Assembly (NCBI RefSeq): GCF_004365355.1
Contig: NZ_SODP01000002.1
Location: 1,173,838 to 1,237,837, forward strand
Direction of reading: 5' to 3'
Length of the DNA: 64,000 nucleotides
Source of the DNA: Kribbella pratensis
Lineage (GTDB): Bacteria > Actinomycetota > Actinomycetes > Propionibacteriales > Kribbellaceae
Shown: in pieces, positions 52,264 to 60,371 of the stretch
How the letters are laid out: each line of letters opens with the position of its first letter
How positions within the stretch are numbered: the first letter of the stretch is position 1
Notes under the pieces: generated by a model
Seen by the model: only the letters and a program-made list of their open reading frames with translations
Database searches by the model: none
What the model was told of the DNA's origin: nothing
Program-made: the position numbers and the translations under genes

Positions 52264-52980
52264 TCAGTCGGCCTTGGCGACCGCGTGCGGTTCGCGCGGC
52301 GGACACTTGGTACCGGGCGCGGTCAGCGCCTCGAAGTGCCATGGTTCGTTGTCGTACCGGCGGCACACGCCGTACCGCCAGCCGTTCTTGTTCAGCCAGG
52401 TCATCGCGGCCGCCGGACCGATGTCCACGGCCTTGCCCTGCACGTGAGCGGAGTACTTCGGCGGCAGCACCCAGCGCGTCGCCAGCTTGTACGAGCCGTA
52501 CTTCTTGATCGCTGCGTTCAGCAGCCGCTGCTGCTTGGTCGCGCTGCGCCGGGCCGAGGTGATGCTGATCGTGATGCCGTCGGCCCTCGCGGCCGCCATC
52601 GCCTTCTTCAGGCGCGCCTTCAGCTTCGGCGACAGCCCGTTGATGCTCTCTTCCCGCACGCCCGAAGTCGTCTTCTGCTTCGTCGAAGTCGTCGGAGTCG
52701 TCGTGGGGGTCTTCGGCGGAGTGGACGGCGGGTACGTCGGCCGACGGGTCGGCGTCGGCGTACTGGCCGCCGGGGTCGTGGCGGGCGGCGCACCGACCGC
52801 CGGCGCGCTCACGGTCGACACCACCGGCTCCTTGTCCGCGGCGAGACCGAGGAAGTCCCCGACCTGCGCGTGCCACAGCAGCAGCGAGCCGGCGACCGCG
52901 CCGACCCCGACCACACCGATCACGGACAGCAACCGCGTCCGCACCGCGCCGCGACGGCGTGGCGGCAGGTCGTTCCTCAT
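52264..52980 (-). CDS. M15-family D-alanyl-D-alanine carboxypeptidase-like protein (VanY-type)
   Basis: 238 residues: N-terminal TM anchor (near 15-38), Pro/Thr-rich cell-wall linker (about 60-105), then the M15B domain. Zinc ligands are in YSAHVQGKAVDIG (His, Asp) and NEPWHFEAL (His), with TSARRSATKQQ typical of VanY. It should trim peptidoglycan stem peptides outside the membrane. Lies 20 bp upstream of the GyrA-like gene in the same direction. Confidence 0.9.
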   Translation of the reverse strand: MRNDLPPRRRGAVRTRLLSVIGVVGVGAVAGSLLLWHAQVGDFLGLAADKEPVVSTVSAPAVGAPPATTPAASTPTPTRRPTYPPSTPPKTPTTTPTTSTKQKTTSGVREESINGLSPKLKARLKKAMAAARADGITISITSARRSATKQQRLLNAAIKKYGSYKLATRWVLPPKYSAHVQGKAVDIGPAAAMTWLNKNGWRYGVCRRYDNEPWHFEALTAPGTKCPPREPHAVAKAD

Positions 52981-53143
52981 GGGGTACAGCCTTTCGGATC
53001 AGCGCGGTCGACACATCGGTCTCAGGGACCGTCCTCGCGCCCCACCTGTAGCCCCTGAGTATCAGTTCGGACGCCGAGCCTCCTCCAAAAGTTGGAGGAA
53101 CTGCCCCTCCGCGCAGATGAAGCTTCGGCAAACACCGACTGAC

Positions 53144-53149
53144 TACGCT
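53144..53149 (+). promoter_or_regulatory. -10 element before the fold-back element
   Basis: TACGCT six bases before a GTG at 53156. Transcription from here would place the complete 164-bp fold-back sequence at the 5' end of the histidine kinase mRNA. The rest of the 344-bp gap (52981-53143) shows nothing supportable. Confidence 0.45.
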
Positions 53150-53154
53150 GGGCA

Positions 53155-53318
53155 AGTGACCCCTCGGCGTTGTGGCTCGAGTGATGCTCGTGTTCAGGTG
53201 CGTGCATCGCGGTGCTGGACGAGTGGCCTCGATGCGGAGCATCGTGGGCGCTCGTCCAGTGCCGGGAGGTGCGTGCCTGGGCGCGAGCAGCGCCGAGCCA
53301 CGACGCCGAGGGGTCACT
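53155..53318. repeat. 164-bp fold-back element with 25-bp terminal inverted repeats
   Basis: The ends AGTGACCCCTCGGCGT...GTGGCTCG (53155-53179) and its inverted copy (53294-53318) match at 24 of 25 bases. The inner halves continue the pairing less perfectly (for example TGGACGAG against CTCGTCCA), so the whole element folds into one long hairpin. It ends six bases before the kinase start. Could be a MITE-like element or a structured leader. Confidence 0.85.
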
Positions 53319-53324
53319 AAAGTG

Positions 53325-54680
53325 ATGGGACTCTGGCGTCGGATGTCGCAGGGGCAGCAGGATCTGCTGCTCGCTGCGGTCATCGGCCTGGTCTGGTTCG
53401 CCGCGCTGAACCTCATCAACGGCACCGGCCTCCGCCCGCACAACCCGGCCGTCTCCGTGGTGACCGGCGTCTTCCTGGTCGCCACGGTCGCGTTCGTACG
53501 CCGGATCCCGCGCACGATGCTCGTGATCGTCTCGGTCCTCTACCCCTTCCTGTACGCCGCCGCCGGCACCGGACTGGCAGCCCAGCTCGGGCTGACGATC
53601 TTCGGCCAGCCCGAGATCAGCGACGCGGCGCTGCAGTCGGAGATCCATCTGGTCCCGCTGCTCGTCGTCGGTTACCTGGCCGCGTCAGCCGGCGTACGGC
53701 GCTTCACCTGCCTGTTCTTCACGATGGGCAGCCTGGCCGGGCTGATGATCGGGCTGCCGACCGTGGTGGCCTTCGTCCTCAGCCACGTGAACCGCGACGT
53801 CTTGCTGGGCGACCGGTACCGGAGCCTCCCGCGCGACGTGCCGAGCCTGTACAGCTATATCGACGTGTCGCTGTTCGTGTTCGCGGAGGCACTGATCTGC
53901 GGGATGGTGCTGCTCGGCGCGGACGCCCGCCGTCGACGCAAGAGCGTCGCGCTCCTGGAGCAGCGCAACGCCGAGCTGATCCGCCTCCGCGCGGTCGAGG
54001 CCGAGCGGGCGGCCGTGGCGGAGCGAACGCGGATCGCTCGGGACCTCCACGACGTGATCTCGCACCACGTCAGCGCGGTCGTGATCCGCGCGCAGGCAGC
54101 CGACCGGGTGGCCGACCAGCGCCCCGAAGTACTGCGGGAGGCGATCCGCTGGATCATTGCCAGCGGCAAGGAAGCATTGACCGCGATGCGGGAGACGGTC
54201 CGGGTGCTGAACACGGCCTCGCCCCAGATCGCCGGCGACACGGGATCGGGCGGTGGGACCGCGCCGGTGCCGGATCTGGCCGATGTGGCGCGGATGGGTG
54301 AGCGGCTGAAGGCGGTCGGAATCGACGTGACGATGGACCTGCCGCCGCGGCAGCGCCAGCTCACGTCGGCGGCGGACCTGACCGCGGTACGGATCATCCA
54401 GGAGGCGCTGACCAACGTGATGGTGCACGCGAAGGCGACCGCGGCGCGGGTCACCTGGCAGAGTGGGCCGCAGGGTGAGCTGCTCACCATCGACGACAAC
54501 GGGAACGGCGGGCCGCCGCCGGTGAACGTGCTGGAGACCGCGCGGCGCAGCGAGAGCGGCCGCGGCAACGGGTTGATCGGGATGCGGGAGCGGGCCACAG
54601 CGGTCGGCGGGACCCTCGCCGTCGCGGCCGGCCCCCTGGGTGGATGGAGAGTGCAGGCATGGCTGCCGCCGCAGAACTGA
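53325..54680 (+). CDS. NarL-type sensor histidine kinase
   Basis: 451-residue kinase: six hydrophobic helices in the first 205 residues with short loops, then a coiled coil, HisKA_3 with RIARDLHDVISHHVSAVVIR (phospho-His in RDLHD) and a HATPase (IIQEALTNVMVHAKAT, GNGLIGMRERATAVGG). It phosphorylates the downstream regulator. ATG at 53325 directly follows the fold-back element; GTG 53322 or ATG 53349 are alternatives. Confidence 0.9.
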   Translation: MGLWRRMSQGQQDLLLAAVIGLVWFAALNLINGTGLRPHNPAVSVVTGVFLVATVAFVRRIPRTMLVIVSVLYPFLYAAAGTGLAAQLGLTIFGQPEISDAALQSEIHLVPLLVVGYLAASAGVRRFTCLFFTMGSLAGLMIGLPTVVAFVLSHVNRDVLLGDRYRSLPRDVPSLYSYIDVSLFVFAEALICGMVLLGADARRRRKSVALLEQRNAELIRLRAVEAERAAVAERTRIARDLHDVISHHVSAVVIRAQAADRVADQRPEVLREAIRWIIASGKEALTAMRETVRVLNTASPQIAGDTGSGGGTAPVPDLADVARMGERLKAVGIDVTMDLPPRQRQLTSAADLTAVRIIQEALTNVMVHAKATAARVTWQSGPQGELLTIDDNGNGGPPPVNVLETARRSESGRGNGLIGMRERATAVGGTLAVAAGPLGGWRVQAWLPPQN

Positions 54681-55417
54681 ACGAGCCGATCCGGATCCTG
54701 GTCGCCGACGACCAGGGCGTGATCCGGATGGGGCTGGCGATGATCCTCGATCACGAACCCGACCTGACCACGGTCGCCCAGGCCGAGAACGGCGAGGAGG
54801 CGCTGCGGCTGATCGAGCAGTACGACCCGGACGTCGTTCTGATGGACATCCGGATGCCGGTGATGGACGGTCTGGTCGCGACCGAGCGGATCACGACGGC
54901 GAATCGGGCGGCCGGACGCGCACGTCCCGCCGTACTCGTGCTGACCACGTTCGACGACGAGGCGTATGTGCTGGCAGCGGTACGCGCCGGGGCGTCCGGG
55001 TTCCTGCTGAAGGACACCGATCCGGATCTGCTGGTGTCAGCCGTCCGCGCCGTGTACCGAGGCGACTCCCTGGTTGACCCGGCGTCGACGCGGGTGTTGC
55101 TGGAGCGCTGCATGGAGCTCGAGCGCCAGGTCGGCGGCGGTACGCCGAATGCCGCGCCCGCCCAGCCGGATCCGCGCTGGGTCGGACTGCTGGCCCAGCT
55201 CAGCGAACGGGAGCGCGAGATCCTGGTCTGGATGGCTCGCGGCCTGTCGAACCGCGACCTCGCGACGAAGCTGTTCGTCAGTGAGACCACGGTCAAGACC
55301 CACGTGAGCTCGGTCCTGTCGAAGCTCGGGCTGTCCAGCCGGGTCCAGGCGGTCGTCGTCGCCTACGAGGCCGGCGTGGTTCGCCCGGGCGAAGCCGACG
55401 TCCGCTGGGATTCCTAG
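54659..55417 (+). CDS. NarL/FixJ family response regulator
   Basis: 252-residue regulator: receiver domain with DDQ acidic pocket, phospho-Asp near residue 63 (VVLMDIRMP), Lys in FLLKDTD; LuxR-type HTH near 185-245 (SEREREILVWMARGLSNRDL, VSETTVKTHVSSVLSKLGLS). The start at 54659 overlaps the kinase gene by 22 bp; ATG 54644 is possible. Stop shares CTAG with the small convergent gene. Confidence 0.93.
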   Translation: MAAAAELNEPIRILVADDQGVIRMGLAMILDHEPDLTTVAQAENGEEALRLIEQYDPDVVLMDIRMPVMDGLVATERITTANRAAGRARPAVLVLTTFDDEAYVLAAVRAGASGFLLKDTDPDLLVSAVRAVYRGDSLVDPASTRVLLERCMELERQVGGGTPNAAPAQPDPRWVGLLAQLSEREREILVWMARGLSNRDLATKLFVSETTVKTHVSSVLSKLGLSSRVQAVVVAYEAGVVRPGEADVRWDS

Positions 55418-55524
55418 GAATACAGCCAGAGCACGACCGCCCCCACGGCTAGCAGAATCACAACAGTCAGAGCTTGGCTCAGCACCGACGCCTTCTGGCG
55501 CCGGGGTAGGAAATCCCCAGTCAT
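55414..55524 (-). CDS. Small single-pass membrane protein, 36 residues
   Basis: ATG (55524-55522) to TAG encodes MTGDFLPRRQKASVLSQ followed by one TM helix (ALTVVILLAVGAVVLWLY). Basic residues precede the helix, suggesting N-in topology. Its stop overlaps the convergent response regulator stop by CTAG, as in five other gene pairs here. Unrecognised; too short for similarity judgement. Confidence 0.5.
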   Translation of the reverse strand: MTGDFLPRRQKASVLSQALTVVILLAVGAVVLWLYS

Positions 55525-55589
55525 GATTCAAGAGTCGCGCGCGGAACTCCGTCGCCCATCGGCCGTCAGGATGGTTCCGGTCTCCTACC

Positions 55590-56570
55590 TCAGGATGACT
55601 GATCGTTGCCAGGGGCATCCGAACGGGCAGCGCGGTGCAGACGATCGGCCAGTGCGGTCAGCGCGGCCGAGAGTTCCGGCGCGTCGATGACCTCGAAGTC
55701 CACGTCGAGCAGCCCGAGATAGAGCGCGAGCATCTGCGGGGTGTCCGATCCGAGCCGGATCTGGCAGCGGTCCGGTCCGAGCTCCTCGATCTCGACCGGC
55801 AGCGGCAGCTTCGCGCGGACCTCGGCCGCGGAGGTGTGCAGCAGGACGCGGGCGAAGTACCGCCAGGTTGCCGTCCCGACGCCGCGCTGTAGGTAGGCAG
55901 CGACCTCGGTCTCCGGCAGCTCCCGGGGAGTGAAGCGCGCGCCGCCGGGGATCTTCGGCGTGATCCGGTCGACCCGGAAGGTCCGCCAGTCGTCGCGCTC
56001 CGGATCCCACGCGATCAAGTACCAGCGCCGGCCCATGCTGACCAGCCGGTGCGGCTCGACTTCACGGCTGCTCAACCGCCCGTCGTGGTTCGCGTAGTCG
56101 AAGCGCAGGCGGTGTTCGGAGCGGATCGCCGCGGCGATCGCGATCATCACGTCGGCGTCGACCTTCGGCCCGGCGCCCGGTACGGCGAGAGTCGCCGATT
56201 GCATCGCGCTGACCCGGTGGCGCAGGCGTGGCGGCAGAACTTGTTCCAGTTTGGCCAGCGCCCGGATCGAGGTCTCGCCGATGCCCTCCACACCTCCGTT
56301 GGCGGCGGTGCGCAGTCCGATCGCGACCGCCACCGCTTCGTCGTCGTCCAGTAGCAGAGGTGGCAGCGCCGCGCCTGCGCCCAACCGGTAGCCGCCGGTC
56401 AGACCGGGCGCGGCTTCCACCGGATAGCCGAGCTGCCGCAGGCGATCGACGTCGGTCCGGATGGTCCGCGTGGTCACTCCGAGCCGCTCGGCCAGTTCCG
56501 GGCCGGACCACAGCGCGCGGGCCTGGAGCAACGACAGCAGCCGGAGCAGCCGGGCCGAGGTGTTCAACAT
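55590..56570 (-). CDS. WYL-domain transcriptional regulator (DeoR-type HTH)
   Basis: 326-residue regulator: HTH (RLLSLLQARALWSGPELAER, VTTRTIRTDVDRLRQLGYPV), then a WYL domain (HRLVSMGRRWYLIAWDPERD) and WCX extension. Divergent from the epoxide hydrolase gene, with a perfect palindrome between them, so it probably controls both. Confidence 0.92.
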   Translation of the reverse strand: MLNTSARLLRLLSLLQARALWSGPELAERLGVTTRTIRTDVDRLRQLGYPVEAAPGLTGGYRLGAGAALPPLLLDDDEAVAVAIGLRTAANGGVEGIGETSIRALAKLEQVLPPRLRHRVSAMQSATLAVPGAGPKVDADVMIAIAAAIRSEHRLRFDYANHDGRLSSREVEPHRLVSMGRRWYLIAWDPERDDWRTFRVDRITPKIPGGARFTPRELPETEVAAYLQRGVGTATWRYFARVLLHTSAAEVRAKLPLPVEIEELGPDRCQIRLGSDTPQMLALYLGLLDVDFEVIDAPELSAALTALADRLHRAARSDAPGNDQSS

Positions 56571-56588
56571 TCGTCCAGCATGCCGGTT

Positions 56589-56625
56589 ACTGCGGAAGAA
56601 AGTCTTCCGCAGTGGCTCCTAGGGT
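56589..56625. promoter_or_regulatory. WYL operator and epoxide hydrolase promoter
   Basis: Perfect 11-3-11 palindrome ACTGCGGAAGA-aag-TCTTCCGCAGT (56589-56613), then TAGGGT (56620-56625) as -10, six bases before the ATG at 56632. The palindrome covers the -35 position, so binding would repress. Confidence 0.65.
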
Positions 56626-56631
56626 CGAATC

Positions 56632-57798
56632 ATGACCGACACACAAGAGATCCGTCCGTTTCTGATCGAGGTCGACGACGCCGATCTGGCCGACCTGAAG
56701 CTCCGACTCGAGCACACCCGGTGGCCGGGTCCCGTGCCGGGAGACACCGACGACTGGAGCCGCGGGATCCCCGGCGGCTACCTGCGTGACCTCGCCGAGT
56801 ACTGGCGTACGTCGTACGACTGGCGGAAGGCGGAGCAGGAGCTCAACAGCTTTCCGCAGTACACGACCGAGATCGATGGTCAGACGATCCACTTTTTCCA
56901 CGTCCGCTCCCCCGAGCCGGACGCCATGCCGCTCCTGATCACCCATGGCTATCCCGGATCGGCGGTCGAGTTCGTCCGTCTGCTCGGACCGCTGTCCGAC
57001 CCGGTCGCACACGGCGGGCAGGCCGCGGACGCCTTCCACGTGGTGGTGCCGTCGTTGCCCGGATTCGGGTTCTCCACCCCGCTGTCCAGCGGCGGCTGGG
57101 AGCTGGGGCGGACCACGGCCGCGTTCGCCGAACTGATGACCCGACTCGGGTACGAGCGTTTCGCGGCGCAGGGCGGCGATATCGGCGCGGGCGTCACCGG
57201 CCACCTCGGCGCGACTGCGCCCGACCGGGTGATCGGCACGCACGTGAACAGCGACCGAGGGACCCTCGGGATGGCCGGCGAGTTCTTGCCGCTGCCGGAC
57301 GACCTCGACGCCGATGACCTGGCCGTCATCGAGCAGGCCAAGAGGTCCTGGAAGGCGGGACGCGGCTACCTGGACCTGCAGAGCCACACGCCGGAAACGA
57401 TCGCGCCGGCGCTGACCGACTCGCCGGTCGCGCAGCTGGCCTGGATCGCCGAGAAGTTCCAGCTGTGGACCGATCCGTCGAAGTCTCCGGAGGAGTCCGT
57501 GGACCGCGACCAGTTACTGACCCTGGTGAGCATCTACTGGTTCCGCAGGGCCGGCGCGAGCGCGGCCCGCTTCCTGTACGAGGCGGCGCACTCCGGACTC
57601 GGCTGGGGCGCGCAGTCGCCGGTGCCGGCCGGCTGGGCCGTCTTCAACAGCAGCCCGGTCGTCCGCCGGATCACCGATCCGGAGCACCGGATCGCACACT
57701 GGTCGGACTTCGCCGAGGGTGGTCACTTCCCGGCGATGGAGTGCGGCGAGCTGCTCGTCGAGGACGTGCGCGCCTTCTTCCGTACGCTGGCCCGGTGA
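56632..57798 (+). CDS. Epoxide hydrolase (microsomal-type N-terminal domain)
   Basis: 388-residue alpha/beta hydrolase. The N-terminal EHN domain opens PFLIEVDDADLADLKLRLEH with TRWPGP and YWRTSYDWRKAEQELN. The oxyanion motif is HGYPGS (105-110), the nucleophile Asp183 (QGGDIGAG) and the C-terminal His in EGGHFPAME. Hydrolyses epoxides to diols, possibly also juvenile-hormone-like esters by homology; no N-terminal anchor. Stop overlaps the next gene's GTG (GTGA). Confidence 0.92.
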   Translation: MTDTQEIRPFLIEVDDADLADLKLRLEHTRWPGPVPGDTDDWSRGIPGGYLRDLAEYWRTSYDWRKAEQELNSFPQYTTEIDGQTIHFFHVRSPEPDAMPLLITHGYPGSAVEFVRLLGPLSDPVAHGGQAADAFHVVVPSLPGFGFSTPLSSGGWELGRTTAAFAELMTRLGYERFAAQGGDIGAGVTGHLGATAPDRVIGTHVNSDRGTLGMAGEFLPLPDDLDADDLAVIEQAKRSWKAGRGYLDLQSHTPETIAPALTDSPVAQLAWIAEKFQLWTDPSKSPEESVDRDQLLTLVSIYWFRRAGASAARFLYEAAHSGLGWGAQSPVPAGWAVFNSSPVVRRITDPEHRIAHWSDFAEGGHFPAMECGELLVEDVRAFFRTLAR

Positions 57799-58889
57799 AC
57801 AGCCCCGTCCTCAGCCGTCGCGAGCTCAACCGGGCTCTCCTCCAGCGGCAGCAGTTGTTGCGCCGGGAGACCGGTTCGGTCGCCGAGCTGGTCGAGCGCC
57901 TGGTGGGACTCCAGGCGCAGGCGCCGCTGGCGGCGTACGTCGCGCTGTGGTCGAGGCTCGAGGACTTCGAGCCGGCCGAGTTGTCCGAGCTGATGACCGA
58001 ACGCCGGGCCGTTCGCGCCTCACTGATGCGGGCCACGATCCATCTGGTCACCGCGGACGACTGCCTGCTGTTGTGGCGGCTCGTGCATCCGGTCGCGGAC
58101 CGTGGACTGCGAGGCGCGTTCGGCAAACGGCTGGCCGGGGCCGACCTCGACGCTGTCGTTGCCTATGGCACCGACTTGCTGAGCCGGGAGCCGTACAGCC
58201 GCAGCCGGCTCCGGGACGTGCTCGGCGAACGCTGGCCGGACTGGGACGCGACAGCGATGGCGTACGCCGTCAGCTATCTGATCGGGACCGTCCAGGTCAC
58301 GCCGCGCGGGGTCTGGGGCGAGACCGGTCCCGCCGCGCTGCAGACGATCGAGAGCTGGCTCGGTCGGTCACCGGTGGCGGACCCGTCGATCGACGCGCTC
58401 GTACTGCGCTATCTGGCGGCCTTCGGTCCGGCGAGCGTGGCCGACGTACAGCAATGGTCGGGGTTGACGAAGCTGCGAGAGGTCGTGGATCGGCTCCGGC
58501 CCGGGTTGCGCGTGTACGCCGACGAGGACGGGCGGGAGCTGTTCGACGTACCGGAGGGACCGTTGCCTGATGGTGAGACGCCTGCGCCGGTACGGTTCCT
58601 GCCGGAGTACGACAATGTGCTGCTCTCGCACGCGGATCGACGGCGGGTCAACCCGGCCGGACGGCCGGTCCCGCTGCCGCCGGGCAACGGCGCCGCGATG
58701 GGCACTGTCCTGATCGACGGGGACTACGCGGCCGATTGGCGCCATCACCGCGGCGCCGACCCGAGCCTGAAGGTCATCACCCACGGCCCGATCACCGCCG
58801 ACGTCCGGGATGCTGTCGAAGCCGAAGCCACCGAGCTCCTCACCTTGATCGGCAGCAAGGACACGCCGGTCGTCGTGACGGATCGCTAG
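57795..58889 (+). CDS. Winged-helix DNA-binding protein, AlkZ/AlkX-like
   Basis: 364-residue HTH_42 family protein. The early motif VERLVGLQAQAPLAAYVALW has the QxQ pair that in AlkZ-type glycosylases is catalytic, and SLMRATIHLVTADDCLLLWR follows. The later HPVADRGLRGAF ... RFLPEYDNVLLSHADR block is also family-like. Such proteins unhook interstrand crosslinks or excise alkylated bases, often as self-resistance factors. Coupled to the epoxide hydrolase, which fits joint handling of epoxide or alkylation damage; that is inference. Confidence 0.82.
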   Translation: MNSPVLSRRELNRALLQRQQLLRRETGSVAELVERLVGLQAQAPLAAYVALWSRLEDFEPAELSELMTERRAVRASLMRATIHLVTADDCLLLWRLVHPVADRGLRGAFGKRLAGADLDAVVAYGTDLLSREPYSRSRLRDVLGERWPDWDATAMAYAVSYLIGTVQVTPRGVWGETGPAALQTIESWLGRSPVADPSIDALVLRYLAAFGPASVADVQQWSGLTKLREVVDRLRPGLRVYADEDGRELFDVPEGPLPDGETPAPVRFLPEYDNVLLSHADRRRVNPAGRPVPLPPGNGAAMGTVLIDGDYAADWRHHRGADPSLKVITHGPITADVRDAVEAEATELLTLIGSKDTPVVVTDR

Positions 58890-59251
58890 GCCTCACCGAA
58901 GTACTCGCGGCGGACCTTCTTCGGGACGCACAGCGACCAGGCGTCGAGGATCAGCTCGCGGAGTTCGTCGTAGTCGACGGCCGCCAGGTTGAGCTCGATC
59001 CACTGGAAGCGTTCGTCGGACGGGCGCGGCGGAAGGAACTTGTCCGGTTCGGCGGCCAGGGCGGCGGCGCGTTCCTCGCGCGGGAACCCCAGGCCGATGG
59101 TCTGCTCGTCGGGCGCGACCGCGAGGTACACGATCTGGCCGACGCGGAACTTGATCCGGTCCCGGACCAGTACCTCGTAGCTGCGGGGCAGGTCCGCGGT
59201 GATTTCGCGGATGTCGGTGAGATCGACCACGTCCCCACGATAGACAGGCAT
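58886..59251 (-). CDS. MmcQ/YjbR family DNA-binding protein-like
   Basis: 121-residue protein of the CyaY-like YjbR fold: IKFRVGQIVYLAVAPDEQTI, GFPREERAAALAAEPDKF, DELRELILDAWSLCVPKKVR. MmcQ relatives are linked to mitomycin resistance, and the gene is convergent with an AlkZ-like gene, with a shared CTAG stop. Function unproven. Confidence 0.85.
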   Translation of the reverse strand: MPVYRGDVVDLTDIREITADLPRSYEVLVRDRIKFRVGQIVYLAVAPDEQTIGLGFPREERAAALAAEPDKFLPPRPSDERFQWIELNLAAVDYDELRELILDAWSLCVPKKVRREYFGEA

Positions 59252-59253
59252 CG

Positions 59254-59270
59254 CTGACAGCTCATGTCAG
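59254..59270. promoter_or_regulatory. CTGACA-N5-TGTCAG inverted repeat
   Basis: Perfect 6-5-6 palindrome between the divergent MmcQ-like and esterase genes, upstream of the TACCTT -10 of the esterase. Half-site like the palindromes at 2848 and 33343. Confidence 0.45.
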
Positions 59271-59282
59271 TGTTTCCCTGGG

Positions 59283-59288
59283 TACCTT
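59283..59288 (+). promoter_or_regulatory. -10 element of the four-gene esterase/ATP-grasp operon
   Basis: TACCTT, six bases before the ATG at 59295; leaderless start likely. Confidence 0.45.
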
Positions 59289-59294
59289 GGTGGG

Positions 59295-60371
59295 ATGCCT
59301 GGTGTCGTGAGCGCGGTCGAAGGAGCCGAGGTGGTGTTCCGCCTCGGTGATGCCCCGCATGCGTTCACGGGCGTCCGGTTGTGGCAGGAGCTCGGGCTCC
59401 CCGCCGAGCTGCTCGAGTTCAAGCCGGTCGATTACGGCTGGGAGCTGCGGCTGCCGCGCCCGTCGGTGCACCGGATGGAGTACCTGTTCGACATCGCCGA
59501 CCTCGGGATGCGCACAGATCCGACGAATCCACGGACCGTCGACGGCGCGTTCGGGCACCATTCCTGGCTACCGCTGCCGGGGTACGTCGAACCTGCCTGG
59601 CTGACCGTGCCGCCGATCCCGTCGACGCTGACCCCCTTCACCGCGGAGTCCCCGGTCGGGCCGGTGACCGCGCAGGTCTGGGCGCCGGAGGGCATCGCCC
59701 CGACGTTCGAGCTACCGCTGTTGCTCGCCCACGACGGTCCGGAGTTCGCCGCGTACGCCGGTCTCGCGCAGTACGCCGGCGCCATGGTCGCCCAGTCCAC
59801 GCTGCCGCCGTTCCGGCTCGCGCTGATCGAACCGACTGCCCGCAACCTCTGGTACGCGGCGAATCCGCAGTACGCCGACGCGCTGACCCAGTACGTGCTG
59901 CCCGCGGTCGAGACGTCGTACCGCAGCCGGCGTCCGGTGATCATGGGGGCCAGCCTGGGCGCGCTCGCGGCGCTGCACGCGGAATGGCAGCATCCGGGCA
60001 CCTTCGCCGGGCTGTTCCTGCAGTCGGGGTCGTTCTTCACGCCGGGCACGGATCCGCAGGAGTCCCGGTTCGAGTTCTATGCCGAGGTGACCGGGTTCGT
60101 CGAGCAGGTGCTCACGGCAACCACGGCGCCGAGTACGCCGCCGGTCGGGATGACTGCCGGGACGACCGAGGAGAATGTGCACAACAACCGGGTGATGGCT
60201 GCGCGGCTCGCCGAGCTCGGCCTCGAGGTCACGCTCGACGAAACACCCGACATGCACAACTTCACAGCCTGGCGGGATGTGCTTCATCCTGATCTGACGG
60301 ATCTTCTGGCGCAGACCTGGGGTGGGGCGGATGGAACGGGAGCAGGCCGAGTTGGAGGCACCGGGGCTTGA
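59295..60371 (+). CDS. Enterochelin-esterase-like alpha/beta hydrolase
   Basis: 358-residue esterase (D-family, Fes/YieL-like). The N-terminal beta domain (EVVFRLGDAPHAFTGVRLWQ ... RMEYLFDIADLGMRTDPT) is as in enterochelin esterases. The catalytic Ser is in PVIMGASLGALAALHAEW and the C-terminal His in PDMHNFTAWRDVL. Cytosolic. First gene of a four-gene operon and overlaps the next esterase by 41 bp. Confidence 0.85.
   Translation: MPGVVSAVEGAEVVFRLGDAPHAFTGVRLWQELGLPAELLEFKPVDYGWELRLPRPSVHRMEYLFDIADLGMRTDPTNPRTVDGAFGHHSWLPLPGYVEPAWLTVPPIPSTLTPFTAESPVGPVTAQVWAPEGIAPTFELPLLLAHDGPEFAAYAGLAQYAGAMVAQSTLPPFRLALIEPTARNLWYAANPQYADALTQYVLPAVETSYRSRRPVIMGASLGALAALHAEWQHPGTFAGLFLQSGSFFTPGTDPQESRFEFYAEVTGFVEQVLTATTAPSTPPVGMTAGTTEENVHNNRVMAARLAELGLEVTLDETPDMHNFTAWRDVLHPDLTDLLAQTWGGADGTGAGRVGGTGA

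Noticed and set aside
53156..53320. A 54-codon frame spanning the fold-back element, GTG to TAA
   Set aside because: Arg/Ser/Cys-rich sequence forced by the inverted repeat; kept only as a note because a -10-like hexamer lies at leaderless distance.
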